From an uncultured Eubacterium sp. (GTDB taxonomy: Bacteria > Bacillota > Clostridia > Lachnospirales > Lachnospiraceae): a stretch of 18,381 bases of DNA. The stretch spans positions 1 through 18,381 of the forward strand of contig URYE01000058.1 in NCBI GenBank assembly GCA_900551945.1, written 5' to 3'. This document shows, piece by piece, positions 7,668-15,332 of this stretch; position 1 is the stretch's first letter; each line of letters starts with the position of its first letter. A program made the position numbers and the translations under genes. The notes beneath the pieces are model-generated. The model saw nothing but the letters and a program-made list of their open reading frames with translations, was not told where the DNA came from and did no database searches.

Positions 7668-8531
7668 ATGGAAAATAAGAATGACGGCATTGGAATGTTA
7701 TATCTTTGTGCCACTCCAATAGGTAATCTTGAAGATATTACATTTCGTGTATTAAGAACATTAAAAGAAGTTGACTTAATTGCAGCAGAAGATACAAGAA
7801 ATAGTATAAAGCTGCTTAATCACTTTGAAATAAAGACACCTATGACAAGTTATCACGAGTTTAATAAGGTGGAAAAGGCTAAGGTGCTTGTACAAAAGCT
7901 ATTGTCAGGAAAAAATATTGCAGTTATTACAGATGCAGGAACTCCGGGAATATCTGACCCAGGGGAAGAACTTGTAAGACAGTGCCATGAAGCTGGAATT
8001 AAGGTGACTTCACTTCCGGGGGCTGCCGCTTGTATAACAGCACTTACAATGTCGGGAAGACCAACGAGAAGATTTGCATTTGAAGCATTTTTGCCAGCCG
8101 ATAAGCAGGAAAGAAAAGAAGTACTTTCTGAGCTTGTAAATGAAACTAGAACTATTATTATTTATGAAGCACCACATAGACTTGTAAGAACACTTAAAGA
8201 GCTTGAGCAGGTGTTAGGTAAAGAAAGACAGCTTACTATATGTAAGGAGCTTACTAAAAGATATGAGAATACATTTTTAACAACAATACAAGAAGCACTT
8301 TCCTACTACGATATTAATGAGCCAAGAGGTGAATATGTGCTTGTAATAGAAGGAAAAAAGAGAAGTGATATTATAAAAGAAAAGCAAGCTGAATGGGAAA
8401 GTATGAGCATTAAAGACCATGTTGATATGTATATAGGACAAGGTATGGATAAAAAAGAAGCAATGAAAGCAGTAGCAAAGGACAGAGGGGTGTCAAAAAG
8501 GGATATATATCAAGAATTGTTAAATGATTAA
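7668..8531 (+). CDS. rsmI: 16S rRNA (cytidine-1402 2'-O)-methyltransferase RsmI
   Basis: RsmI puts the 2'-O-methyl group on C1402 of 16S rRNA in the ribosomal P site. All family motifs are present in this 287-residue tetrapyrrole-methylase-fold protein: LYLCATPIGNLEDIT (11-25), AAEDTRNS (39-46), TDAGTPGISDPG (88-99), LPGAAA (116-121) and FEAFLP (138-143). The C-terminal part ends with the small helical domain seen in the family, with the KDRGVSKRDIYQ stretch. The ATG has a modest ribosome site (GTAGGAT). It is 102 bases from the methyltransferase gene and no terminator lies between, so joint transcription is likely. No convincing terminator follows it. Confidence 0.95.
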   Translation: MENKNDGIGMLYLCATPIGNLEDITFRVLRTLKEVDLIAAEDTRNSIKLLNHFEIKTPMTSYHEFNKVEKAKVLVQKLLSGKNIAVITDAGTPGISDPGEELVRQCHEAGIKVTSLPGAAACITALTMSGRPTRRFAFEAFLPADKQERKEVLSELVNETRTIIIYEAPHRLVRTLKELEQVLGKERQLTICKELTKRYENTFLTTIQEALSYYDINEPRGEYVLVIEGKKRSDIIKEKQAEWESMSIKDHVDMYIGQGMDKKEAMKAVAKDRGVSKRDIYQELLND

Positions 8532-8614
8532 CGATTGTTTTATTCAATTGCAATTATTATTTTTAACATGATAAAGTAAGTTTTAAATTTTTGTTGTGTA
8601 TAACAAATAGTAAA

Positions 8615-8643
8615 TTGTGGATTATAAAAAAATTTTATATGAT
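8615..8643 (+). promoter_or_regulatory. Candidate promoter of the nfo unit
   Basis: TTGTGG (8615-8620) and TATGAT (8638-8643) have ideal 17-base spacing. The -35 is poor and the -10 good. It would give a leader of about 127 bases. The 245-base gap 8532-8776 holds no gene that I can see. Confidence 0.35.
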
Positions 8644-8737
8644 ATTGTGAATAGCTGTTTATTATATTATAAATGATTGTATATAAAAATGTTAAGAATG
8701 GAAATATATGTTAATATGAGTAAGAAATATTATTTTG

Positions 8738-8762
8738 ATGTAATTTGAATTTAGAATTACAT
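8738..8762. promoter_or_regulatory. Perfect 8-bp inverted repeat just upstream of nfo
   Basis: ATGTAATT (8738-8745) and AATTACAT (8755-8762) flank nine bases. The repeat ends only six bases before the GAGGG ribosome site (8769-8773). It could be an operator or an mRNA hairpin; no T tract follows, so it is not a terminator. Confidence 0.4.
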
Positions 8763-8776
8763 AGAAAAGAGGGAAT

Positions 8777-9610
8777 ATGTTAAAAATTGGGTGTCATTTA
8801 TCAGCATCTAAGGGTTTTCTTAATATGGCAAAAGAAATAGTATCAATTGGAGGAAATACTTTTCAATTTTTTACAAGAAATCCTAGAGGTGGTTCAGCAA
8901 AGCCAATAGATGAAAAAGATATAGAAGCATTTAAAGCATTTTCTAAGGAAAATGGTATTGATGTAATACTTGCGCATGCACCATATACACTTAATGCGTG
9001 TTCCGCAGACCCAGATATAAGGGATTTTGCAAAACGTGTATTTGCAGACGATTTAAAGAGAATGGAATATGTATCTGGAAATATGTATAATTTTCACCCA
9101 GGAAGTCATGTAAAGCAAGGCGTGGATATTGGAATTGATTATATTGCTGAAATGTTAAATGAAGTGCTTGATAAGTCACAGCACACTAAGGTGCTTCTTG
9201 AAACAATGGCAGGAAAAGGTTCTGAGATAGGAAGAACTTTTGAAGAACTTGAGCGCATTATTGAAAAGGTAGAATTAAAAGAGCATTTGGGAGTCTGCCT
9301 TGACACTTGCCATGTTTATGATGCACAATATAACATTGTAGATGATTTAGATGGTGTATTAAGTGAATTTGATAAAGTGATTGGACTTGACAGGTTATGT
9401 GCTATTCATGCAAATGACTCAAAAAATCCATTTGGAAGTCATAAAGATAGGCATGAAAAAATAGGTGAGGGTTCTATTGGAGTAAATACTTTTGAGTATA
9501 TAATTAATCATCCATTGTTACAAGGAATTCCTATATATCTTGAAACTCCAAATGAGCTTTCTGGATATAAAAAGGAGATAGAGTTATTAAAGAGTATGTA
9601 TAAAGGTTAG
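8777..9610 (+). CDS. nfo: Endonuclease IV (AP endonuclease)
   Basis: Endonuclease IV cuts the DNA backbone 5' to abasic sites in base excision repair. The 277-residue TIM-barrel protein carries the full set of metal ligands for the three-zinc site: H67 (AHAPY), H107 (FHPGS), E142 (LLETMAG), D176 and H179 (LDTCHVY), H211 (IHANDSK), D224 and H226 ([10 protein letters not shown]), and E256 (LETP). Length is normal. The ATG follows GAGGG at four bases. It is the first gene of a run with the MBOAT and SGNH genes, with only 47 bases to the next start, although the functions are unrelated. Confidence 0.97.
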   Translation: MLKIGCHLSASKGFLNMAKEIVSIGGNTFQFFTRNPRGGSAKPIDEKDIEAFKAFSKENGIDVILAHAPYTLNACSADPDIRDFAKRVFADDLKRMEYVSGNMYNFHPGSHVKQGVDIGIDYIAEMLNEVLDKSQHTKVLLETMAGKGSEIGRTFEELERIIEKVELKEHLGVCLDTCHVYDAQYNIVDDLDGVLSEFDKVIGLDRLCAIHANDSKNPFGSHKDRHEKIGEGSIGVNTFEYIINHPLLQGIPIYLETPNELSGYKKEIELLKSMYKG

Positions 9611-9657
9611 TATATTGATACAAATGTATAAGGTTTAGCTGGAAGTTTGAGGTACTT

Positions 9658-11049
9658 ATGTTATTTTGCAGTAAAGAGTTTTTGTTTATATTTTTACCAA
9701 TTTTTTTGGTTATATATTATTTAGTTCCTGTAAAATTTAAGAATATTATTTTATTTGTAGGAAGTATTGTATTTTATGCGGTAGGTGAGTTAAAGTATGT
9801 ACCGCTTATAATTAGTTCGCTTGTTGTTAATTATATAGTTGCGATATTTATTGAGGGGTGTAAAATACAAAATCGACTAGAGGGTATTGATGATAATTCT
9901 AAAAAAAATATATTTATGATAGTTGCGCTTTTATATGATTTTGGAATATTATTTGTATTTAAGTATTTTACATTTTTTACCGGAATCAAAAGTAGTCTTA
10001 CACTTCCTTTAGGAATAAGTTTTTATACGTTTCAGATTGTTTCTTATGTAATTGATGTATACAAAGATAAGATAAGAGCGGAAAAAAATATTATTAATCT
10101 TGGTGTTTATCTTATGATGTTTCCACAACTTATTGCTGGTCCAATTGTAATATATTCAGATATAGCAAGACAGGTAAGGAGAAGAAGTTACTCTCTTGAA
10201 AAGTTTGAAGATGGAATTAAGGTATTTACATTAGGACTTGGCGCAAAAATGATTATTGCAAATATGTTAGGTTCTTGTTGGACGACGGCGCAAATGTATG
10301 GAATAGAGGGTATGTCAACTCCTATGGCATGGGTTGCAATGTTTGCATATACATTTCAGATATATTTTGATTTCTATGGATATTCGCTTATGGCAATTGG
10401 GCTTGGGCTTATGTTAGGTTTTACTTTGCCAAAGAATTTTGATAATCCTTATATGTCACGTTCAGCAACAGAGTTTTGGAGAAGATGGCATATTACACTT
10501 GGTTCTTGGTTTAGAGAGTATGTTTATATTCCACTTGGTGGTAATCGAAAAGGACAAGTAAGAACTATATTTAATACATTTGTAGTGTGGGCTTTGACAG
10601 GTCTTTGGCATGGTGCAAGTTGGAACTTTGTGTTGTGGGGAATAATATTTTTTGTACTTCTTACAATAGAAAAATCTGGCTTTGAAAATATTCTTGATAG
10701 ATATAAAGTACTTTCGCATATATATGCTATGCTTATAATACCTATGAGCTGGATTGTGTTTGCATTAGAAAATCTTAGTGATATAGGATTGTATTTTAAG
10801 AGATTATTTCCTATATTTGGAAGTTCTGATGTAGCATTTATTAATACAAATGATTATAAGACAGCACTTATACAATATGGGATATTCTTTTTACTTGCAA
10901 TAGTATTTAGTTTTGAGTTTCCTCAAAAAATATATCATAAATATAAAAAGACATTTGTGGTCAATATAGTCATTATAATTATATTTTGGTTATCTGTTTA
11001 TAGAATAATGACATCAGCAAGCAATCCATTTTTATATTTCCGTTTTTAA
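9658..11049 (+). CDS. MBOAT-family O-acyltransferase (AlgI/DltB-like membrane protein)
   Basis: Proteins of this family move acyl groups across the membrane for O-acylation of cell-surface polymers, for example alginate, peptidoglycan or teichoic acid. The 463-residue protein has many hydrophobic segments along its whole length. The family signature FWRRWHITLGSWFREYVYIP lies at 273-292 and the catalytic-histidine motif LTGLWHGASW at 313-322, with H318. The ATG has GAGG ahead. The SGNH hydrolase gene begins 12 bases after the stop, so this is a two-gene acylation pair. The acceptor polymer cannot be told. There are no dltA, dltC or alginate genes in the window, so secondary polysaccharide or peptidoglycan acetylation is as likely as any other. 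Confidence 0.9.
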   Translation: MLFCSKEFLFIFLPIFLVIYYLVPVKFKNIILFVGSIVFYAVGELKYVPLIISSLVVNYIVAIFIEGCKIQNRLEGIDDNSKKNIFMIVALLYDFGILFVFKYFTFFTGIKSSLTLPLGISFYTFQIVSYVIDVYKDKIRAEKNIINLGVYLMMFPQLIAGPIVIYSDIARQVRRRSYSLEKFEDGIKVFTLGLGAKMIIANMLGSCWTTAQMYGIEGMSTPMAWVAMFAYTFQIYFDFYGYSLMAIGLGLMLGFTLPKNFDNPYMSRSATEFWRRWHITLGSWFREYVYIPLGGNRKGQVRTIFNTFVVWALTGLWHGASWNFVLWGIIFFVLLTIEKSGFENILDRYKVLSHIYAMLIIPMSWIVFALENLSDIGLYFKRLFPIFGSSDVAFINTNDYKTALIQYGIFFLLAIVFSFEFPQKIYHKYKKTFVVNIVIIIIFWLSVYRIMTSASNPFLYFRF

Positions 11050-11061
11050 AAGGTGGTGTAT

Positions 11062-11961
11062 ATGTTTAAAAATATAAGCGATTTCTTTTATACTATTCTT
11101 GATAAGTTAAAGTTAAATATAAAAGATAAGGAGCAGTTAAAGTATAATTTAAAAAAATATAATTTTATTGTAATATTTGGTGTTTCGTTTTGCATTTATC
11201 TTATTGTGTTTTCTATACAAAGTATATTTGGCAAAAAAACTTCTAGTGAAAATGACATAGTACAGGCTAATGACCAACAGGTAGTAATTATAACTGACCA
11301 AACACAACAAGCAGAGGAAAATTCTACATCAGATAATCAAGTTGAAAGTAGCACACAACAAACGTACACTTTTACAACAGTAGATGAGTCATATCTTAAT
11401 GGTGCATTATTTATTGGTGACTCTAGAACTGTTGCATTGCAGATGTATGGTGGATTAGTTAATTCTAACTTTTTTGTAAATACTGGAATGAATATATGGA
11501 AAGTTATGGAGTCGCAGATTGCAAATGTAAATGGTCAGAATATGACAGTAGATGCGGCACTTCAAGTTGCAAAATATGATAAGATATATATAATGCTTGG
11601 TATTAATGAAGTTGGAACGGGAACACCAGATACATTTTTACAACAGTACTGCGTAGTTATTAATAGAATAAAACAGCTTCAACCACAAGCCGTTATATAT
11701 ATTCAAAGCATTATGCACGTTACTCAAAGTAAAGATGATGCTAATACTTCTGTTAGTAATGTTAATATTAATGCAAGAAATGAAAAGCTTAAGACGTTGG
11801 CAGATAATGTTAGTGTATTTTGGCTTGATGAAAATGAAGTGTTTGATTTAGCAGGTACAGGAAAGTTAAATCCAGAGTATACAAGTGATGGCGTACATTT
11901 GAAAGCTAAGTATATACAATTGTGGGTTAAGTATTTGCTTAGCCATGCAGTAGTGAAATAG
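11062..11961 (+). CDS. Membrane-anchored SGNH/GDSL hydrolase, probable partner acetyltransferase or esterase
   Basis: The 299-residue protein has a charged cytoplasmic start, one membrane segment (about 33-53), a Gln/Ser/Thr-rich spacer (about 60-105) and an extracellular SGNH domain. Block I is FIGDSR (117-122) with nucleophile S121. The oxyanion asparagine is N182 in LGINE, and D276 and H279 in DGVHL complete the triad. Such proteins encoded beside MBOAT genes often transfer the acetyl group to the polymer (as PatB or AlgX) or remove it. I start at ATG 11062, with AGGTGG at 11051-11056, rather than at GTG 11053, which lies inside that ribosome site. A strong terminator follows. Confidence 0.88.
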   Translation: MFKNISDFFYTILDKLKLNIKDKEQLKYNLKKYNFIVIFGVSFCIYLIVFSIQSIFGKKTSSENDIVQANDQQVVIITDQTQQAEENSTSDNQVESSTQQTYTFTTVDESYLNGALFIGDSRTVALQMYGGLVNSNFFVNTGMNIWKVMESQIANVNGQNMTVDAALQVAKYDKIYIMLGINEVGTGTPDTFLQQYCVVINRIKQLQPQAVIYIQSIMHVTQSKDDANTSVSNVNINARNEKLKTLADNVSVFWLDENEVFDLAGTGKLNPEYTSDGVHLKAKYIQLWVKYLLSHAVVK

Positions 11962-12004
11962 TTTTGAATTAAAAATATAGTTTTATATAATGGTATAGAT
12001 AAAG

Positions 12005-12055
12005 TGGAGGTCGCATTAAAAAAATTATTTTTCTTAGTGCGACCCCATTTTTTTT
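12005..12055 (+). terminator. Strong Rho-independent terminator after the SGNH gene
   Basis: GGTCGCATTAA (12009-12019) pairs with TTAGTGCGACC (12034-12044) with one G-U pair. The stem extends inwards by A/T pairs and outwards by TGG with CCA past one mismatch. Eight T residues (12048-12055) follow. On the minus strand no T tract follows, so it works in one direction only. Confidence 0.93.
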
Positions 12056-12057
12056 AA

Positions 12058-12135
12058 GCAAATAACAAGGCAAAGTTCATATTTACACAAGAACTTTCCA
12101 ACTTTAATTAAACTATGAGAGACTGACATAGTGTG
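12058..12135 (+). repeat. Intergenic structured repeat, copy B
   Basis: This is the second copy of the element at 1509-1587, same orientation, starting two bases after the T tract of the preceding terminator. Its hairpins are better formed: GG-(C)-AAAGTTC (from 12069) with GAACTTT-CC (12091-12099), and ACTATG (12112-12117) with CATAGT (12127-12132) around a 9-base loop. Stem partners differ in sequence from copy A while keeping pairing. Confidence 0.6.
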
Positions 12136-12146
12136 TTTTTGATAGT

Positions 12147-12800
12147 TTAGTTTATAATAGCTTGTGGTGTTTCTTGTTCATTTTCTTTTTCTATATGTTG
12201 TGCAATAATAGCTCTTATTGCACTGAATAAGTATGGCTTTATTGTTTCTAAGTCGGCAGGCTCGCTATCAAGAATAACACTGTAGCAAGTTGAGCTTACA
12301 AGCTCTATAATTAAAAAAATCATTATTTCAGGGTCTTTTATATTATCAGAACAATTATCAATCATCTGATAAAATACATCTTTAAAGTTAATATCATTTT
12401 CTGCTACATTAGTTGTTAAGGCTTCTTTAAATATTCCCCAACTTAAATTCTTTGATATAAAAGTAAGTAATGTCTTGTTGTTATTAAGTTTATTAATAAT
12501 ATGATTGACCATAAATATTATCTGGTCATCAAATGGAATTTCACCTTCTACAGTTTCAGCATAGCTTCTTAAATCTTTTACAGCATTTTTAAAAAGCTTG
12601 CTTGACTCATGGGAAATAAGCTTATTTCTTATGTCGTATTTATCTTTAAAATAAAGGTAGAATGTTCCCTTAGCAATACCCGCCTGCTGTGATATTTCAG
12701 CTATAGAAGTCTTATTGACTCCTTTAGTTGTAAATAGCTTAAAAGCAGTATTAAGCAGGGAACTTTGTTTTTGTTGTTTATTTGTTTCTATCTTTCCCAT
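12147..12800 (-). CDS. TetR-family transcriptional regulator
   Basis: TetR-type repressors bind palindromic operators as dimers and leave them when a ligand binds the C-terminal domain. This 217-residue protein has the usual N-terminal three-helix DNA-binding domain (about 13-60), with the helix-turn-helix in TSIAEISQQAGIAKGTFYLYF (31-51). The variable ligand domain (about 61-205) gives no hint of the ligand. The ATG has GGAGAG six bases ahead on the minus strand. It is divergent from the MMPL gene; the 345-base gap between them holds three copies of a 13-bp palindrome, a promoter for each gene and a leader of about 170 bases for tetR. It most likely represses mmpL and perhaps itself. Confidence 0.93.
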   Translation of the reverse strand: MGKIETNKQQKQSSLLNTAFKLFTTKGVNKTSIAEISQQAGIAKGTFYLYFKDKYDIRNKLISHESSKLFKNAVKDLRSYAETVEGEIPFDDQIIFMVNHIINKLNNNKTLLTFISKNLSWGIFKEALTTNVAENDINFKDVFYQMIDNCSDNIKDPEIMIFLIIELVSSTCYSVILDSEPADLETIKPYLFSAIRAIIAQHIEKENEQETPQAIIN

Positions 12801-12975
12801 AACTTTCTCTCCATTCTATAGTACATAATTTATCATAAAATCTAATTACAAGTATATATTAATTTGTAATACAAACAGGTTTTATAAATATATAGTTAAA
12901 ATGATATTAATATATAATCATGTAATAATTATGTCCACAAGATTAATAGTATAAACATTCATGTTGTCCTATAAA

Positions 12976-13004
12976 ATATTAGTTTATTATTAAAAAAAAG
13001 TCAA
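12976..13004 (-). promoter_or_regulatory. Promoter of the tetR gene
   Basis: On the minus strand, TTGACT (13004-12999) and TAATAT (12981-12976) are separated by exactly 17 bases. The start would be near 12969, leaving an untranslated leader of about 170 bases before the ATG at 12800. Operator copy 1 lies 17 bases upstream of the -35 box. Confidence 0.6.
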
Positions 13005-13021
13005 TTAAATTTGATAAAAAA

Positions 13022-13034
13022 TGACTAATGGTCA
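13022..13034. promoter_or_regulatory. TetR operator, copy 1
   Basis: TGACTAATGGTCA, a 13-bp palindrome with one mismatch between the arms. It lies between the tetR and mmpL promoters, upstream of both -35 boxes. Confidence 0.75.
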
Positions 13035-13053
13035 AAAAATGATGAAAAATATA

Positions 13054-13081
13054 TTGACTAATGGTCAGTTTGTGTTATAAT
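13054..13081 (+). promoter_or_regulatory. Promoter of the mmpL-lipoprotein operon
   Basis: TTGACT (13054-13059), 16 bases, then a perfect TATAAT (13076-13081) preceded by TGT, which makes an extended -10. The start would be near 13088. This is the best promoter in the window, and operator copy 2 covers its -35 box, so it should be strong but repressible. Confidence 0.85.
13055..13067. promoter_or_regulatory. TetR operator, copy 2, on the mmpL -35 box
   Basis: TGACTAATGGTCA, identical to copy 1, centred 33 bp (about three helical turns) from it. It shares five bases with the -35 hexamer of the mmpL promoter, the classic position for a repressor. Confidence 0.85.
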
Positions 13082-13099
13082 GACTTACGAAAATAAGAA

Positions 13100-13112
13100 T
13101 GACCATTGGTCA
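13100..13112. promoter_or_regulatory. TetR operator, copy 3, in the mmpL leader
   Basis: TGACCATTGGTCA, perfectly symmetric around its central base. It is centred 45 bp from copy 2, just downstream of the expected transcription start and before the AGGAGG ribosome site at 13134-13139. Confidence 0.85.
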
Positions 13113-13145
13113 TAAAACTGTTTTTGGTTAGACAGGAGGAAAGAT

Positions 13146-15263
13146 ATGGAAAAAATAGGAAAAGTAATAGTAAAGTTAAGAATTCCAATTCTTATCATCA
13201 GTTTCTTATTACTTATACCGGCTGGACTTGGATATGTATATACAAGAGTCAATTATGATATCCTGTATTATCTTCCGGGTGACATTGAAACTATGAAGGG
13301 TCAAGATATCCTTCTGGATGAGTTTGGAAAAGGTGCTTATGCAACGGTTGTCGTGCAAGGCATGGACGCAAAAGATGAATCGCAATTAGAAGATAAGATT
13401 AAAAACGTAGACCACGTTACAGACATCGTATCTTATAATAGTTTTGTTGGAAATACAGTACCAACAGAATTAATTCCTGAAAAATATAGAAGTATTTTTG
13501 AAAATCAGGAGTCAGGTTGTACAATGTTTGTCATATTCTTTGATGACACAACATCAAGTGATGAGACAATGAATGCGATTGGCGAACTTAGAGAGTTAGC
13601 AAGAGGACAGTGCTTTATAAGTGGTATGTCAGCAGTTGTTACAGATACTAAAAAGATAACACAGCAAGAAACAGTAGCTTATGTAGTTATTGCTTGTGTA
13701 CTTACAAGTATCGTACTTGCAGTATTTATGGATTCATTCCTTGTACCAGTTTTCTTTATGTTAAGTATTGGTATGTCAATTGTTTATAACTTAGGTTCTA
13801 ACATTTTTATGGGTGAGGTATCCTTCCTTACTAAAGCGTTAGCGGCTGTACTTCAGCTAGGTGTTACAATGGACTACTCAATATTCCTTTGGCATTCATA
13901 TAAGGAAAAGAAAGAAGAAAATGGTGATGACCACAACAAAGCTATGGCACAGGCTATAGGAAGTACAATTACATCTGTTGTAGGTTCATCAATCACAACT
14001 GTAGCTGGTTTCTTAGCACTCTGCTTTATGAGTTTTACACTTGGTCTTGACCTTGGTATAGTTATGGCAAAGGGTGTTGTAATCGGTGTTATAGGTTGTG
14101 TAACAGTGCTTCCATCACTTATTCTTACATTTGATAGAGCACTTGAAAAGACTACACATAAAGAAATTATGCCAGCAAAATTCGATAAGCTTGCTAATTT
14201 CGTAGTTAATCATTCTTGGTTATTTATTATAATATTCTTAGTATTATTAGGACCAGCAATTTATGGTTATAACAATACAAATGTTTATTATAACTTAACA
14301 GATACATTCCCTGAATATCTTGATTGTGCACAGGCGAACAAGATGTTGGAAGAAAACTTTGACCTTAACTCTGTATACATGGTGCTTGCAGATGCAGACC
14401 TTCCAACTAAGGAAGCTACACAGATGTTAGATGAGTTAAAGGAAGTAGATGGCGTATCATTTGCATTGGGATATAATTCAATAGCAGGTAATACAATACC
14501 AGAAGAAATTATACCAGAAAAGTTAAAAGAAACTTTAAAGAGTGAAAATCATCAGATTATAGCAGTAGCATCAGATTATAAGCTTGCTTCTGATGAACTT
14601 AATGCACAGATTGAAACAGTTAATACAATTACAAAGAAGTATGACAGTAATTCAATGGTAATTGGTGAAGGCCCTTGTACAAAAGACCTTATCACAATTA
14701 CTGATAAGGACTTTAAGACAGTAAGTGTAGTATCAATTGCAGCTATATTTATTATTATTATATGTGTATTTAAGTCAGCAGTACTTCCAATAGTACTTGT
14801 TGCAGCAATTGAATTTGCTATATTTATTAATATGTGTCTTCCATACTATTTGAATACAACAATACCATTTATCTCATCAGTAGTTATTGGTACAATTCAG
14901 TTAGGTGCAACTGTCGATTATGCTATTCTTATGACAACACGTTACAGAAAAGAAAGATTTGAAGGCGCAGGAAAGAAAGAAGCTATAGCAACAGCTCTTT
15001 CAACATCAATTCCATCAGTTATTGTTAGTGCGCTTGGTTTCTTTGCCGCAACATTTGGTGTTGGTGTATACTCAAGTGTAGATATGATTGGTTCACTTTG
15101 TACATTAATGGCACGAGGTGCTATAATAAGTATGTTTGTAGTTATATTTATTCTTCCATCATTATTTGTTGTATTTGATAAGATAATTATTCATACAAGT
15201 AAGGGCTTTATAGATAAGAGTAAAAATGTAAAAGCTGTTAAACCGGGAGTAAATAATATATAA
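13146..15263 (+). CDS. MMPL/RND-superfamily membrane exporter
   Basis: MMPL proteins use the proton gradient to export lipids, drugs or other hydrophobic molecules. At 705 residues this has the expected duplicated layout: membrane segment 1 (about 12-32), an extracellular domain, a five-segment bundle (about 175-330), segment 7 (about 354-374), a second extracellular domain and a second bundle (about 523-690). Both bundles keep the proton-relay type motif: GVTMDYSIF with D243 and GATVDYAIL with D591. Each extracellular domain carries the same stretch, YNSFVGNTVPTELIPEK at 97-113 and a close copy at 443-459, marking the internal duplication. The ribosome site AGGAGG (13134-13139) is the strongest in the window. 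No terminator separates it from the lipoprotein gene 69 bases on. Substrate unknown. Confidence 0.93.
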   Translation: MEKIGKVIVKLRIPILIISFLLLIPAGLGYVYTRVNYDILYYLPGDIETMKGQDILLDEFGKGAYATVVVQGMDAKDESQLEDKIKNVDHVTDIVSYNSFVGNTVPTELIPEKYRSIFENQESGCTMFVIFFDDTTSSDETMNAIGELRELARGQCFISGMSAVVTDTKKITQQETVAYVVIACVLTSIVLAVFMDSFLVPVFFMLSIGMSIVYNLGSNIFMGEVSFLTKALAAVLQLGVTMDYSIFLWHSYKEKKEENGDDHNKAMAQAIGSTITSVVGSSITTVAGFLALCFMSFTLGLDLGIVMAKGVVIGVIGCVTVLPSLILTFDRALEKTTHKEIMPAKFDKLANFVVNHSWLFIIIFLVLLGPAIYGYNNTNVYYNLTDTFPEYLDCAQANKMLEENFDLNSVYMVLADADLPTKEATQMLDELKEVDGVSFALGYNSIAGNTIPEEIIPEKLKETLKSENHQIIAVASDYKLASDELNAQIETVNTITKKYDSNSMVIGEGPCTKDLITITDKDFKTVSVVSIAAIFIIIICVFKSAVLPIVLVAAIEFAIFINMCLPYYLNTTIPFISSVVIGTIQLGATVDYAILMTTRYRKERFEGAGKKEAIATALSTSIPSVIVSALGFFAATFGVGVYSSVDMIGSLCTLMARGAIISMFVVIFILPSLFVVFDKIIIHTSKGFIDKSKNVKAVKPGVNNI

Positions 15264-15332
15264 TTAATTAAGTATATATGGAAAATGATTAATCAGAATG
15301 AGCATTTGGTTGGCTCAGGAATGGAGATTATT

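Noticed and set aside
8532..8570. Terminator after rsmI (AATTGCAATT near a T run)
   Set aside because: The palindrome is too short to form a stable hairpin with a loop, and the T run is not adjacent to it.
12845..12870. Inverted repeat ATTACAA/TTGTAAT in the tetR leader
   Set aside because: Seven base pairs with a 12-base spacer in extremely AT-rich DNA; likely by chance and not similar to the operator palindromes.
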